Positions 9,019-15,546 of a stretch of DNA of 41,625 nt are shown here, one piece after another. This DNA is from Candidatus Thorarchaeota archaeon. Its GTDB lineage: Archaea > Asgardarchaeota > Thorarchaeia > Thorarchaeales > Thorarchaeaceae. Numbering within the stretch: position 1 is the first letter of the stretch; every line of letters starts with the position of its first letter. The stretch spans positions 1-41,625 of the forward strand of contig JAUWOU010000012.1 of assembly GCA_030612005.1 (NCBI GenBank), given 5' to 3'. Under the pieces are notes generated by a model, which saw only the letters and a program-made list of their open reading frames with translations, made no database searches and was not told the origin of the DNA. The translations under genes and the position numbers were made by a program.

Positions 9019-9216
9019 TGACTCACCTGACCGCGGAGGTTTACCCAAAAGACATGTTCTTCCCGGATGGACTCGCCATATGGTCTAAATTGACCAAAGG
9101 GCTCTTTCGCCCATGCCTTGGGCAAGTTGGTCTGCTTTTTCTCTGCATAAAAGTATTGTCCTAAGGATGAAGCTAGAAACATCTCTAATACAAGGAACTA
9201 TTGCTATTAACCATGA
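9019..9216 (-). promoter_or_regulatory. Structured 5' leader of the rpoD-L18e-L13-S9-rpoN operon
   Basis: Between the GTPase and rpoD lies ~200 nt without a convincing gene. On the transcript strand there are, in order, GCCC-(7)-GGGC, GGGC-GAAAGA-GCCC (the two share the middle GGGC and exclude each other), TGGTC-AATTTA-GACCA and ATGG-CGAGT-CCAT. A TATA-like ACTTTTATGC lies upstream at 9145-9154. The density of hairpins suggests a folded leader, possibly a site for autogenous control; that role is inference. Confidence 0.4.
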
Positions 9217-9714
9217 TTATGCAGCAATTTGGACCATATCTCGCAGTCCGTTAACAATGAGCTTGTAGCCATTCAGACGTTCTTTAGGATTAATTGCAAC
9301 CATTCCATAAGTTGGAACACCCAGCAGATCCTGTACTGACTCTGGGCGCATTGAACCTGGCAAGTCTTGTTTGTTTGCAATTGCTATTACTTTGGCCCCG
9401 AGTAAATTGTCTTTGTACTTCTCAAGGAGTTGGCGAGTCTTAAGAACAGCTTTTGGATTACTCTCAGTGACTACAACAACCATTGTACTACCCCTCAAAA
9501 AATCAGGCCAGAGAAATTCAAAATGAGCTTGTCCACCCATCTCGACAAGTGAAACCTTTGTACTAGCATCAATTGTGATTGTACCACAGCTCATTCCTGG
9601 TGTTGGCTTGTAGTTAGTTTCTAATTTTTGTACTCCATCAGTGAGGAGCTTGATTAGAGTTGATTTGCCTGCGTAACCAGACCCCATTAGGGCAACCTTG
9701 ACATATTCAGTCAT
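9217..9714 (-). CDS. Arf/Ras-superfamily small GTPase
   Basis: 165 residues. G1/P-loop GSGYAGKST at 11-19; probable G2 Thr in KPTPG near 38; G3 is EMGGQ at 58-62, where the family normally has DxGGQ; G4 NKQD at 114-117. The G5 loop is not obvious (VAINPKER). The GGQ and overall length are Arf-like or Rag-like, but there is no N-terminal Gly for myristoylation and no C-terminal Cys for prenylation, so it is probably soluble. Asgard archaea carry many such GTPases. The Asp-to-Glu change at the Mg/water-contacting position may alter hydrolysis. The start codon has GGAG 9 nt upstream. Confidence 0.88.
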   Translation of the reverse strand: MTEYVKVALMGSGYAGKSTLIKLLTDGVQKLETNYKPTPGMSCGTITIDASTKVSLVEMGGQAHFEFLWPDFLRGSTMVVVVTESNPKAVLKTRQLLEKYKDNLLGAKVIAIANKQDLPGSMRPESVQDLLGVPTYGMVAINPKERLNGYKLIVNGLRDMVQIAA

Positions 9715-9944
9715 GAGAGTTGTCTCCGTGATGAACTTGTGTGGTAGATGTATAGACTAGAGTATTACCTGAATCTTATTCGATGAGGCGAGTGAACCTC
9801 CGATGTAAGAAACTTCTGTGTTCCACCTTTCTCGCAACTGCCGTCGCCGGCCGATTTCTGACCTAAATCAGTAACCTTGTCACGAGCTTTGCCCTTCCAA
9901 AGACCATTTTTTCTACAGGAGCTTAAATACTGGGACAGGGAACA
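9715..9944. other. Intergenic stretch between GTPase and RNase P-like RNA
   Basis: This is the promoter region for the divergent GTPase gene and for the RNA gene that follows. No ORF is credible. Near 9826-9842 there is a TTTCTCGCAACT segment that recurs at about 39243, the only repeat I noticed here. Confidence 0.35.
9922..9930 (+). promoter_or_regulatory. TATA box of the RNase P-like RNA
   Basis: CTTAAATAC stands ~22-26 nt before the proposed 5' helix of the RNA and is preceded by purines (AGGAG). The spacing fits an archaeal TBP/TFB promoter. Confidence 0.55.
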
Positions 9945-10156
9945 CGTTACTGTAGTGTCGGTTCAGGACGAGAACCAAGTCCAAGGATCGATTTGCAGTC
10001 GCCGCGAGTTGCACGGAGACATAAAACGCCTGTTGGAGAGACCGTAAGACTTTCCAGTCCTTCGGGATCAGCAAAGCAGCCTCGATGAATCAGGAACCGA
10101 ACGTCAATCATGGGCTATATGTCCAGGATTGCGTAAGTTTCGGGCAACGGTAACAC
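9945..10156 (+). ncRNA. rnpB: Probable RNase P RNA
   Basis: There is no ORF here, but a promoter and a closed fold. The ends pair as GTTACTG (9946) with CGGTAAC (10148-10154), a P1 candidate. Next is a GGTTC-(7)-GAACC hairpin (P3 position), then AAGTCC, which can pair with GGGCTA near the 3' end with the bulged U typical of P4 (CR-I/CR-V). In the middle, GACCGTAAGAC and GGGATCAGCAAAGC resemble the CR-II (GGUAAGAG) and CR-III (GGAGCAAGGC) segments, flanking a GACT-TTCC-AGTC hairpin. About 210 nt is short for archaeal RNase P RNA. The assignment is by pattern only; another structured RNA is possible. Confidence 0.6.
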
Positions 10157-10229
10157 TCACTTCTGAACTGACACACGCTTGCATCTATACTTAAGAATAC
10201 TGCAATAGATAATGATTTGGCGCGATAGA

Positions 10230-10246
10230 AGCTCTTTTCAAGAGCT
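10230..10246 (+). promoter_or_regulatory. Hairpin in the leader of the G1P dehydrogenase gene
   Basis: AGCTCTT-TTC-AAGAGCT is a 7-bp perfect stem. It lies between a TATA-like CTTAAGA (10190) and the AGGAG Shine-Dalgarno, so it would sit near the 5' end of the mRNA. It may affect stability or translation. Confidence 0.4.
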
Positions 10247-10275
10247 GGAGTTTCGAGAGAAAAGGAGCTAATAAT

Positions 10276-11268
10276 ATGTCCAGCACTGGGCCAGCAACAG
10301 TTGTAATTGCAGAAGGTGCCCTAGAGGAACTTAGGACTATATTGAAAGATTACTCGTGTCCATTGTGTGTGACTGATGAAGTGATTCATGCCCAGTATTC
10401 GACTCTTCTAGAAAAAATAATTGAAGTACCCTGTAAATGGATGATGGCATCCGCATATCCTAAGAACTCGGCTCTATCACTTGAGGGAATTGATATTGTG
10501 ATCGGGTTTGGAGGAGGAGCAAGCTTGGATATTGCGAAACTTATTGCAAGAGATACGAATCTTGACTGGATATCAGTACCGACAGCAGCTTCCCATGATG
10601 GAATTGCGAGTGAAGTTGCCTCTGTCAGTCATGATGGATATAAGTATTCAATGAAATGTAAAGGACCGATGGCAGTCATTGCTGATACATCTATCATCTC
10701 AAAAGCACCTCCTAAACTCAAACTAGCAGGTCTTGGAGACATTATCTGTAAAACATCCAGCTTGGCAGAATGGAAATTATCTCATGAAGTGAAAGATGAA
10801 CCATTTGATGAACAGGTCTATGATATCGTTGATAATGCGTTGATATCTGTACTGAAGGATGATGGATTCGAAACTTTGATCAGAGCCGAGATTGATGCAG
10901 GAAGAGCAATGAGTATATTCGGTAGCTCTCGTCCATGTTCAGGCACAGAACATGCAATCTCACATGCAATGGACAGAATTGACTCAGATTTGCATGGACT
11001 GCAGGTCGCATTTGCCACACCAATCTGTCTCTACTATCTACAGGAATCTGGTTATGCAGAGTATAAGCCTGAGGAAATCCAAGAATTCATGTCTAATCAT
11101 CATATGCCTACAACCTTTGATGAAATTAATACCAATTTGGTAGCATTCATAGAAGATATTCATCATGCATTAAAAATCATGAAGAAGAGAGATCGATACT
11201 CCGTTTTGGAACATTTAGGTATAGATGATGCAAATCTCGCTAGTGCCTTACGAGACTTGAACTATTAG
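10276..11268 (+). CDS. egsA: Glycerol-1-phosphate dehydrogenase [NAD(P)+]
   Basis: 330 residues. It reduces dihydroxyacetone phosphate to sn-glycerol-1-phosphate, the backbone of archaeal ether lipids. Visible family marks are the nucleotide-binding GFGGGASLDIAK near residue 80, the SVPTAASHDGIAS segment near 105, and metal ligands in GLGDII and SGTEHAISHAMD. Length is normal. AGGAG lies 8 nt before the ATG. The homologous bacterial AraM and the wider Fe-ADH group are the alternatives, but the SHDGIAS/SGTEH combination fits G1PDH. It lies after the RNase P-like RNA and before the L7Ae operon with its own promoter, so it is probably monocistronic. Confidence 0.93.
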   Translation: MSSTGPATVVIAEGALEELRTILKDYSCPLCVTDEVIHAQYSTLLEKIIEVPCKWMMASAYPKNSALSLEGIDIVIGFGGGASLDIAKLIARDTNLDWISVPTAASHDGIASEVASVSHDGYKYSMKCKGPMAVIADTSIISKAPPKLKLAGLGDIICKTSSLAEWKLSHEVKDEPFDEQVYDIVDNALISVLKDDGFETLIRAEIDAGRAMSIFGSSRPCSGTEHAISHAMDRIDSDLHGLQVAFATPICLYYLQESGYAEYKPEEIQEFMSNHHMPTTFDEINTNLVAFIEDIHHALKIMKKRDRYSVLEHLGIDDANLASALRDLNY

Positions 11269-11303
11269 TGCTTGGTAATTCGAATTTCACTATGCTAGTT
11301 CGA

Positions 11304-11317
11304 CAGTTTTAAAAGAA
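11304..11317 (+). promoter_or_regulatory. Promoter of the L7Ae-S28e-L24e operon
   Basis: AGTTTTAAAAGAAA, a TATA-like element ~90 nt before the L7Ae ATG, lies in the 129-nt gap after the G1PDH stop. Confidence 0.45.
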
Positions 11318-11397
11318 ACAGGTCAGACGACGCAGAAGAGTCTGTTCAAGAAGAATGGACTAAATACCGATGACGAAATAAACTGAGGTAAATTGTA

Positions 11398-11769
11398 ATG
11401 CCAAAACCAAGTTTTGTTGAATGGGAGCCCACTGAGGAACTCCAAAAGAAAGCCCTTGAGGCTCTAGAAATAGCCAAAGATACTGGTAGAATAAAGAAGG
11501 GGATTAACGAAGCGACCAAAAGTATTGAGCGCGGAGTAGCCCGTTTAGTGATTGTTGCTGAGGATGTTGAACCCCCAGAGATAATCATGTACCTTCCAGG
11601 TCTTTGTGATGACAAGAAGATTCCTTACATATTCGTCCAGAATAAGGAAGATCTTGGTAAAGCTGTAGGAATTGAAAGACCCACTGCCGCTGTCGCAATT
11701 ATTGTTGATGGCAAGGCAAAGAGTCTAGTTGACGACCTTGTCGAGAAGATCAACGGTCTTCGAAAGTAA
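11398..11769 (+). CDS. rpl7ae: Ribosomal protein L7Ae (eL8), kink-turn RNA binder
   Basis: 123 residues. It binds kink-turns in 23S rRNA, box C/D and H/ACA guide RNAs and archaeal RNase P RNA. Conserved motifs: GRIKKGINEATKSIERG near residue 35 (the RNA-contacting NExxK region), LVIVAEDVEPPEI and the AAVAII strand near 105. GAGGT lies 9 nt before the ATG. It begins the L7Ae-S28e-L24e cluster with a 20-nt gap to S28e. Confidence 0.97.
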   Translation: MPKPSFVEWEPTEELQKKALEALEIAKDTGRIKKGINEATKSIERGVARLVIVAEDVEPPEIIMYLPGLCDDKKIPYIFVQNKEDLGKAVGIERPTAAVAIIVDGKAKSLVDDLVEKINGLRK

Positions 11770-11789
11770 GATTCAGGTGATGACTTTCG

Positions 11790-12014
11790 ATGAGTAAAGA
11801 TGATGAATCAACTCCAGCAATTCCTGCTGAAATAATCCAGCTCTTAGGACGAACTGGTGTAACCGGTGAGATTACTCAGGTTCGTGTTAAAATTCTAGAT
11901 GGCAGGGACAGAGGACGAGTCCTGACTCGAAATGTTAAAGGACCTGTACGAGAAGGAGACATTCTCATTCTAAGGGAAACCGAAAGGGAAGCCCGTAAAA
12001 TGAGGAGGCGCTAA
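11790..12014 (+). CDS. rps28e: Ribosomal protein S28e (eS28)
   Basis: 74 residues with the S28e core [34 protein letters not shown] split over two strands, and the C-terminal [14 protein letters not shown]. Length is normal. GGTGA precedes the start. It is one nucleotide away from L24e, so the two are cotranslated. Confidence 0.97.
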   Translation: MSKDDESTPAIPAEIIQLLGRTGVTGEITQVRVKILDGRDRGRVLTRNVKGPVREGDILILRETEREARKMRRR

Positions 12015-12015
12015 T

Positions 12016-12216
12016 ATGGTTGGTACCCAGAAATGTTCGTTCTGTGGAAAGGACATTGAACCTGGTACTGGATCTGCTTTTGTTCAAACAAAGGACGGCG
12101 CAGTCTTCTGGTTCTGTTCTAACAAGTGTAAAGTCAATAGAATGAAACGTCGCATGAAGCCTAGAGATACAAAATGGACTACCGAATATCAGAAAGGCGG
12201 TAAGGCTGCACGCTAA
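12016..12216 (+). CDS. rpl24e: Ribosomal protein L24e (eL24)
   Basis: 66 residues. The zinc-ribbon CSFCGKDIEPGTG...WFCSNKCK has the CxxC and CxxxC ligands, followed by the basic KVNRMKRRMKPRDTKWT segment. GGAGG lies 5-6 nt before the ATG, overlapping the S28e end. It is the last gene of the cluster; a terminator hairpin follows. Confidence 0.97.
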   Translation: MVGTQKCSFCGKDIEPGTGSAFVQTKDGAVFWFCSNKCKVNRMKRRMKPRDTKWTTEYQKGGKAAR

Positions 12217-12250
12217 ACTAATAATTCTATTTTAAAAAAAAGAGACTAAT

Positions 12251-12266
12251 GGTGGCATTAGCCACC
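12251..12266. terminator. Bidirectional terminator hairpin between L24e and NDK
   Basis: GGTGGC-ATTA-GCCACC, a 6-bp perfect stem, lies midway between two convergent genes. T-rich tracts occur on both sides (TTTTAAAAAAAA before it, TTGGTTTTCTAC after it). Confidence 0.6.
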
Positions 12267-12274
12267 TTGGTTTT

Positions 12275-12940
12275 CTACTCTGTTTTTTCTACTTCTTCTT
12301 TTACATAATCAAAGACAACTTTTGCTAAAGTATCTGTATCTTCCTTCTCAATACCAACGGCGTCTTTTGCAAAGAGTTCTATCAATGATTGAAGGACCTC
12401 ACTGGAAGCATCACGATTTTCAATAGCATCCTTCACAACACTCCGTAGGTCCATAGTAAAATCAGCATCGCCAGTGATGTGTTTTTGAATGTAAGCAAGT
12501 GCAAGCGCCTCAGCATCTGATGACTCCTTGAGACCACCCTCTGCATTCCATAGTTTCATCTCATCTGCAGCTGTTTCGGGGGCATCTGATGCATGAGCAA
12601 TGTTAATTCCTGCCCAGATACCATATTTTCCTCTGAGAGATTCGGGGGATGCCTTCTGTACAAATGTGGCTCCAAGAGCATCACGAACACCCTGGATTAC
12701 ATCGTCAGACTCGAAAATCATGGTAAGAACTGGAGCTGAAGATATGAAATCTACTAACCATGGGAAAAAGGGTTTTTCTTTGTGGACTGCATAGTGCAAC
12801 TTGGCTAAAGACTCGGGCACTTTCATCTCTTGAAATGCAACAAGTCTGTAACCTCTGTCTAAGAGAGCCTTGAGAACTAGTGCACTTACTCGACGGCGTG
12901 TGGTACCATCAGGTTTGATAATTACAAATGAACGTTCCAA
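12275..12940 (-). CDS. ndk: Nucleoside diphosphate kinase with C-terminal extension
   Basis: 221 residues; the family is usually ~140-155. Residues 1-150 are a normal NDK that transfers the gamma phosphate between NTPs through the phospho-His in GINIAHASD (His116). IIKPDGTTRR and LRGKYG are also present. After ~residue 150 an acidic helical extension of ~70 residues is added (DLRSVVKDAIENRDASSEV... EEVEKTE). The start is TTG with GGTGAT ~6 nt upstream. The gene is inverted relative to its neighbours L24e and aIF5B, although the order L7Ae-S28e-L24e-NDK-IF2 is a familiar archaeal one. Confidence 0.93.
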   Translation of the reverse strand: MERSFVIIKPDGTTRRRVSALVLKALLDRGYRLVAFQEMKVPESLAKLHYAVHKEKPFFPWLVDFISSAPVLTMIFESDDVIQGVRDALGATFVQKASPESLRGKYGIWAGINIAHASDAPETAADEMKLWNAEGGLKESSDAEALALAYIQKHITGDADFTMDLRSVVKDAIENRDASSEVLQSLIELFAKDAVGIEKEDTDTLAKVVFDYVKEEVEKTE

Positions 12941-13117
12941 ATTAAATCACCTATAGTTATGATACGTATTGACCGTATCCACGCATCTCGCGGTGAAAAT
13001 ATAGGATATAATCCATTTCATTCAGCAGTATAATGTGAGAATGATAGGAATTGCAAAAGCGACACTTTCATAACTGTTGTAAAAAGACCACAGTAAATTC
13101 CTTGTGGGGTGTTGATC

Positions 13118-14899
13118 TTGACTGAAGCTGATAAACTGCGTTCTCCGATTGTTACTGTACTTGGTCATATCGACCATGGAAAAACATCGCTTCTAGACAA
13201 GATGCGAGGAACGGGAGTACAAGCTAGAGAGGCAGCTGGAATAACACAACATATCGGTGCATCTTTCTTTCCCACTGAAACGATTCTATCAATATGTGGA
13301 GATCTTCTCAAGGCTGTCAATACTGAATTGACTATTGATGGACTTCTCTTCATCGATACACCTGGACACGAAGCTTATCTCAATCTAAGAAGACGTGGAG
13401 GTGCTATAGCAGACATCGCTATTCTTGTAGTTGATATAAACGAAGGTCCTCTCACCCAGTCTTACGAATCATTGAAGATTCTACGTTCTGGAAAAACACC
13501 CTTCTTGATTGCCGCAAACAAACTTGACAAAGTACCAGGCTGGAGAAAAAAAGAGGGATTGTCGCTCTTTGATGCCATTAAGGCACAGGGAATATCAACC
13601 CAATCTGAAGTTGATAGAAGAATTTACGAAATTGTGGGTGCACTCTCTGCAAACGATATTCAGTCAGAACGGTTTGATCGTGTTGAAGATTTTCAAAAAA
13701 CTGTGGCTATCGTACCCACAAGCGCTAAGACCGGTACTGGAATTCCAGAGCTTCTGATGGTTCTATCAGGTCTTACACAGCAATACATGAAAGATCGACT
13801 TACTATTTCCACAGGACCAGCGATAGGTGCTGTTCTTGAAGTAAGAGAAGAAACAGGCCTTGGGCTTACTCTTGATACAATCATCTATGATGGAGTATTG
13901 AAGAAGACTGACACTATTGTTGTCGGTGGACTTGATGGAGTGATTGAGGCTAAAATCAGAGCATTACTTTTACCAAAACCTCTTGATGAGATTCGCGATC
14001 CCAAAGAGAAATTCACACATGTTGACATCGTACATGCAGCAGCAGGTGTCAAGATAGTAGCCCCAGATATTGAAGGTGTTGTGGCAGGTGCACCTGTCTA
14101 TGCTGTGGAGGACCCTGAAAAACTCGAAGAAATCAAGCAAAAGGTCAGAGATGATCTTAGTTCAATCAGAATTCAGACTGATAAATCTGGAATCATTGTA
14201 AAGACTGATACATTGGGGTCTCTAGAAGCTGTAACACAATTCTTACAGGAACGGGATGTTCCAGTACGATTTGCTGATGTGGGTCCAATTGTGAAGCGTG
14301 ATATCGTTGAGGCGCAAGCTTCTGGTGATGGAGATCCACTTAATGCAGTAGTTCTAGGATTCAATGTGAAGATTGCATCAGAGATAGAAGATATTGCTGC
14401 GGAACTAGGTGTTGAGTTATTCTTGAGTGAAGTCATCTATAGATTATACGATGAATATTATGCTTGGTTAATTGTGAAGAGAGAGCAAGCAAAAGCCGAA
14501 TCATTGAGTTCAATTATTAGGCCTGGAAAAATCGTACTCATTCCGGAATATGTGTTTAGACATAAGAATCCAGCAGTTGTGGGTGTTAAGGTTCAGGGAG
14601 TAATAAGGCCAAGAACTGGATTAATCAATGAAGATGGAAAGAGAGTTGGTACGATTCTTCAGATTCAGGACCGTAGCGTGACAATAGATGAAGCTACAGA
14701 TGGAATGGAAGTTGCAGTATCAATACGCGGACCTACTATTGGACGACAGGTCAAAGACGACGAGATTCTGTATACAGATGTTCCTGACAAACAGATACTG
14801 GCTATCAGAAAGAAATTCCTCGACGATCTCTCTCCTCCAGAAAAGGAAGTCTTGGAAGAACTCACTACCATTAAGCGTGCCGCTGGTTCCTTTGTATAA
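13118..14899 (+). CDS. infB: Translation initiation factor aIF5B (IF2 homolog)
   Basis: 593 residues from the TTG at 13118, which has GGGGTG ~7 nt upstream; the track's GTG at 13109 overlaps that SD. It has the GTPase domain with GHIDHGKTS (16-24), DTPGHE (~75) and NKLD (~130), then EF-Tu-like domain II and the IF2 C-terminal domains (PGKIVLIPEYVFRHKNPAVVGVKVQGV). It promotes subunit joining and initiator tRNA placement. Length matches archaeal aIF5B, with no long N-terminal extension. SRP RNA starts ~50 nt after the stop. Confidence 0.96.
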   Translation: MTEADKLRSPIVTVLGHIDHGKTSLLDKMRGTGVQAREAAGITQHIGASFFPTETILSICGDLLKAVNTELTIDGLLFIDTPGHEAYLNLRRRGGAIADIAILVVDINEGPLTQSYESLKILRSGKTPFLIAANKLDKVPGWRKKEGLSLFDAIKAQGISTQSEVDRRIYEIVGALSANDIQSERFDRVEDFQKTVAIVPTSAKTGTGIPELLMVLSGLTQQYMKDRLTISTGPAIGAVLEVREETGLGLTLDTIIYDGVLKKTDTIVVGGLDGVIEAKIRALLLPKPLDEIRDPKEKFTHVDIVHAAAGVKIVAPDIEGVVAGAPVYAVEDPEKLEEIKQKVRDDLSSIRIQTDKSGIIVKTDTLGSLEAVTQFLQERDVPVRFADVGPIVKRDIVEAQASGDGDPLNAVVLGFNVKIASEIEDIAAELGVELFLSEVIYRLYDEYYAWLIVKREQAKAESLSSIIRPGKIVLIPEYVFRHKNPAVVGVKVQGVIRPRTGLINEDGKRVGTILQIQDRSVTIDEATDGMEVAVSIRGPTIGRQVKDDEILYTDVPDKQILAIRKKFLDDLSPPEKEVLEELTTIKRAAGSFV

Positions 14900-14910
14900 A
14901 CTGGCAGCAT

Positions 14911-14926
14911 CAACAATGTTTTTAGG
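14911..14926 (+). promoter_or_regulatory. BRE/TATA element of the SRP RNA gene
   Basis: CAACAATGTTTTTAGG is about 26 nt before the proposed SRP RNA 5' end. The tRNA-Ser gene has a very similar CAACAATGTTTAAGAG at 15284-15299, also ~25 nt upstream of its RNA, which supports both as stable-RNA promoters. Confidence 0.55.
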
Positions 14927-14949
14927 GATTCTCTGGAAATCTCAAATTG

Positions 14950-15245
14950 CGATGGGTAGGGCCGGGTCGTTTGGCGCGACCTGTTATCGGTAATGTCAAT
15001 AGCCGAGGCCAGTAACCTGCATCGAGAATGAACCGGAACGTCGTTGGGTCCAGCTGCAGGACGTTGACATGCGGTCTCTGGAGTCTGTCTCTGACATACC
15101 AGCATTCGTAGGTTTGCTGTGATTGTCATAAACTTCCGAACCGAGTCAGGCCCTGGCGGGAACAGCTCTAAGGAAGAGTGGTGGAGCCCCAGAGGTGGCC
15201 GCATTGAGAATTGCGCTGATCAGCCCTTCGATTACCGACATTCGG
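14950..15245 (+). ncRNA. ffs: Signal recognition particle RNA (7S RNA)
   Basis: About 296 nt without a credible ORF. The 5' part (GGGCCGGGTCGTTTGGCGCG, then ACCTGTTA) matches the archaeal Alu domain with its UGUAA-type turn. CGGTAAT at 14988 pairs with ATTACCG at 15231 to begin helix 5, followed by CGAGG/CCTTCG. The S domain has GAACCGAGTCAGGCCC followed by GGGAACAGC, the helix 8 region that binds SRP54. The exact ends are estimated from the upstream promoter and helix 5. The helix 8 loop differs from the common CC-GGAA-GG form (see findings). Confidence 0.85.
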
Positions 15246-15283
15246 AATGTGGGAGCTGTCGCACCTTCTTATCGTTAACCTAC

Positions 15284-15299
15284 AACAATGTTTAAGAGA
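15284..15299 (+). promoter_or_regulatory. BRE/TATA element of tRNA-Ser
   Basis: CAACAATGTTTAAGAG lies ~27 nt upstream of the tRNA 5' end and nearly repeats the SRP RNA promoter sequence. Confidence 0.5.
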
Positions 15300-15323
15300 A
15301 AAATACGGTCAGCACGTTCTCAA

Positions 15324-15466
15324 GCTCAGGTATCCAAGCCTGGTATGGAGCTGGATTGCTATAGGCAGCTATACGCAGTCCTGCAAACATCCAGTGTGCT
15401 TTGCACTCGAGAGTTCAAATGACTTCATGATTTCCATGAGGTTTGAAATTCTCTCCCTGAGCGCCA
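15324..15466 (+). tRNA. trnS(gct): tRNA-Ser(GCU) with two introns and encoded CCA
   Basis: Acceptor GCTCAGG pairs with CCTGAGC; discriminator G and an encoded CCA follow. The D-stem is TCC/GGA. The anticodon stem CTGGA/TCCAG encloses TT-GCT-A, interrupted after position 37 by a 27-nt intron (15362-15388) containing a 4-bp GCAG/CTGC helix flanked by bulges. The variable arm has GTGC-TTT-GCAC, the class II arm expected for Ser. The T-stem GAGAG/CTCTC encloses TTCAAA + T, interrupted by a second ~30-nt intron (15420-15449) that forms CTTCATG-ATTTC-CATGAGG. Removing both gives a normal cloverleaf. Confidence 0.85.
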
Positions 15467-15474
15467 TCTTTTCT
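15454..15474 (+). repeat. tRNA-Ser 3' end, first copy of a direct repeat
   Basis: The last T-stem base, acceptor strand, CCA and trailer (CCCTGAGCGCCATCTTTTCT plus one preceding T) recur identically at 17092-17112, and in degenerate form at 19382-19401. This pattern is typical of attachment-site duplication at a tRNA gene. Confidence 0.7.
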
Positions 15475-15546
15475 CAGATTATGTTTGGATACGTGAAACG
15501 AAAGAAGCAATAATACCAATACTGTAAGTATTCTTGTGGTTGGGTT

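Noticed and set aside
9720-9870. Possible box C/D guide RNA (GTGATGA ... CTGA)
   Set aside because: The boxes are too far apart for an archaeal C/D sRNA and no consistent C'/D' pair is present.
14665-15204. 179-residue minus-strand ORF over the aIF5B end and SRP RNA
   Set aside because: It overlaps a conserved coding sequence and a structured RNA on the other strand. The composition (Ser/Pro/Arg-rich) is typical of an antisense shadow.
14936-15212. Alternative SRP helix 1 (TCTCAA/TTGAGA with TGCG/CGCA)
   Set aside because: It would place the RNA 3' end before the ATTACCG strand that pairs with CGGTAAT in helix 5. The helix 5 pairing fits the archaeal SRP layout better.
15247-15513. 88-residue plus-strand ORF in the track
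   Set aside because: It runs straight across the tRNA-Ser gene and its introns and has no conserved features. The tRNA explanation accounts for the sequence.
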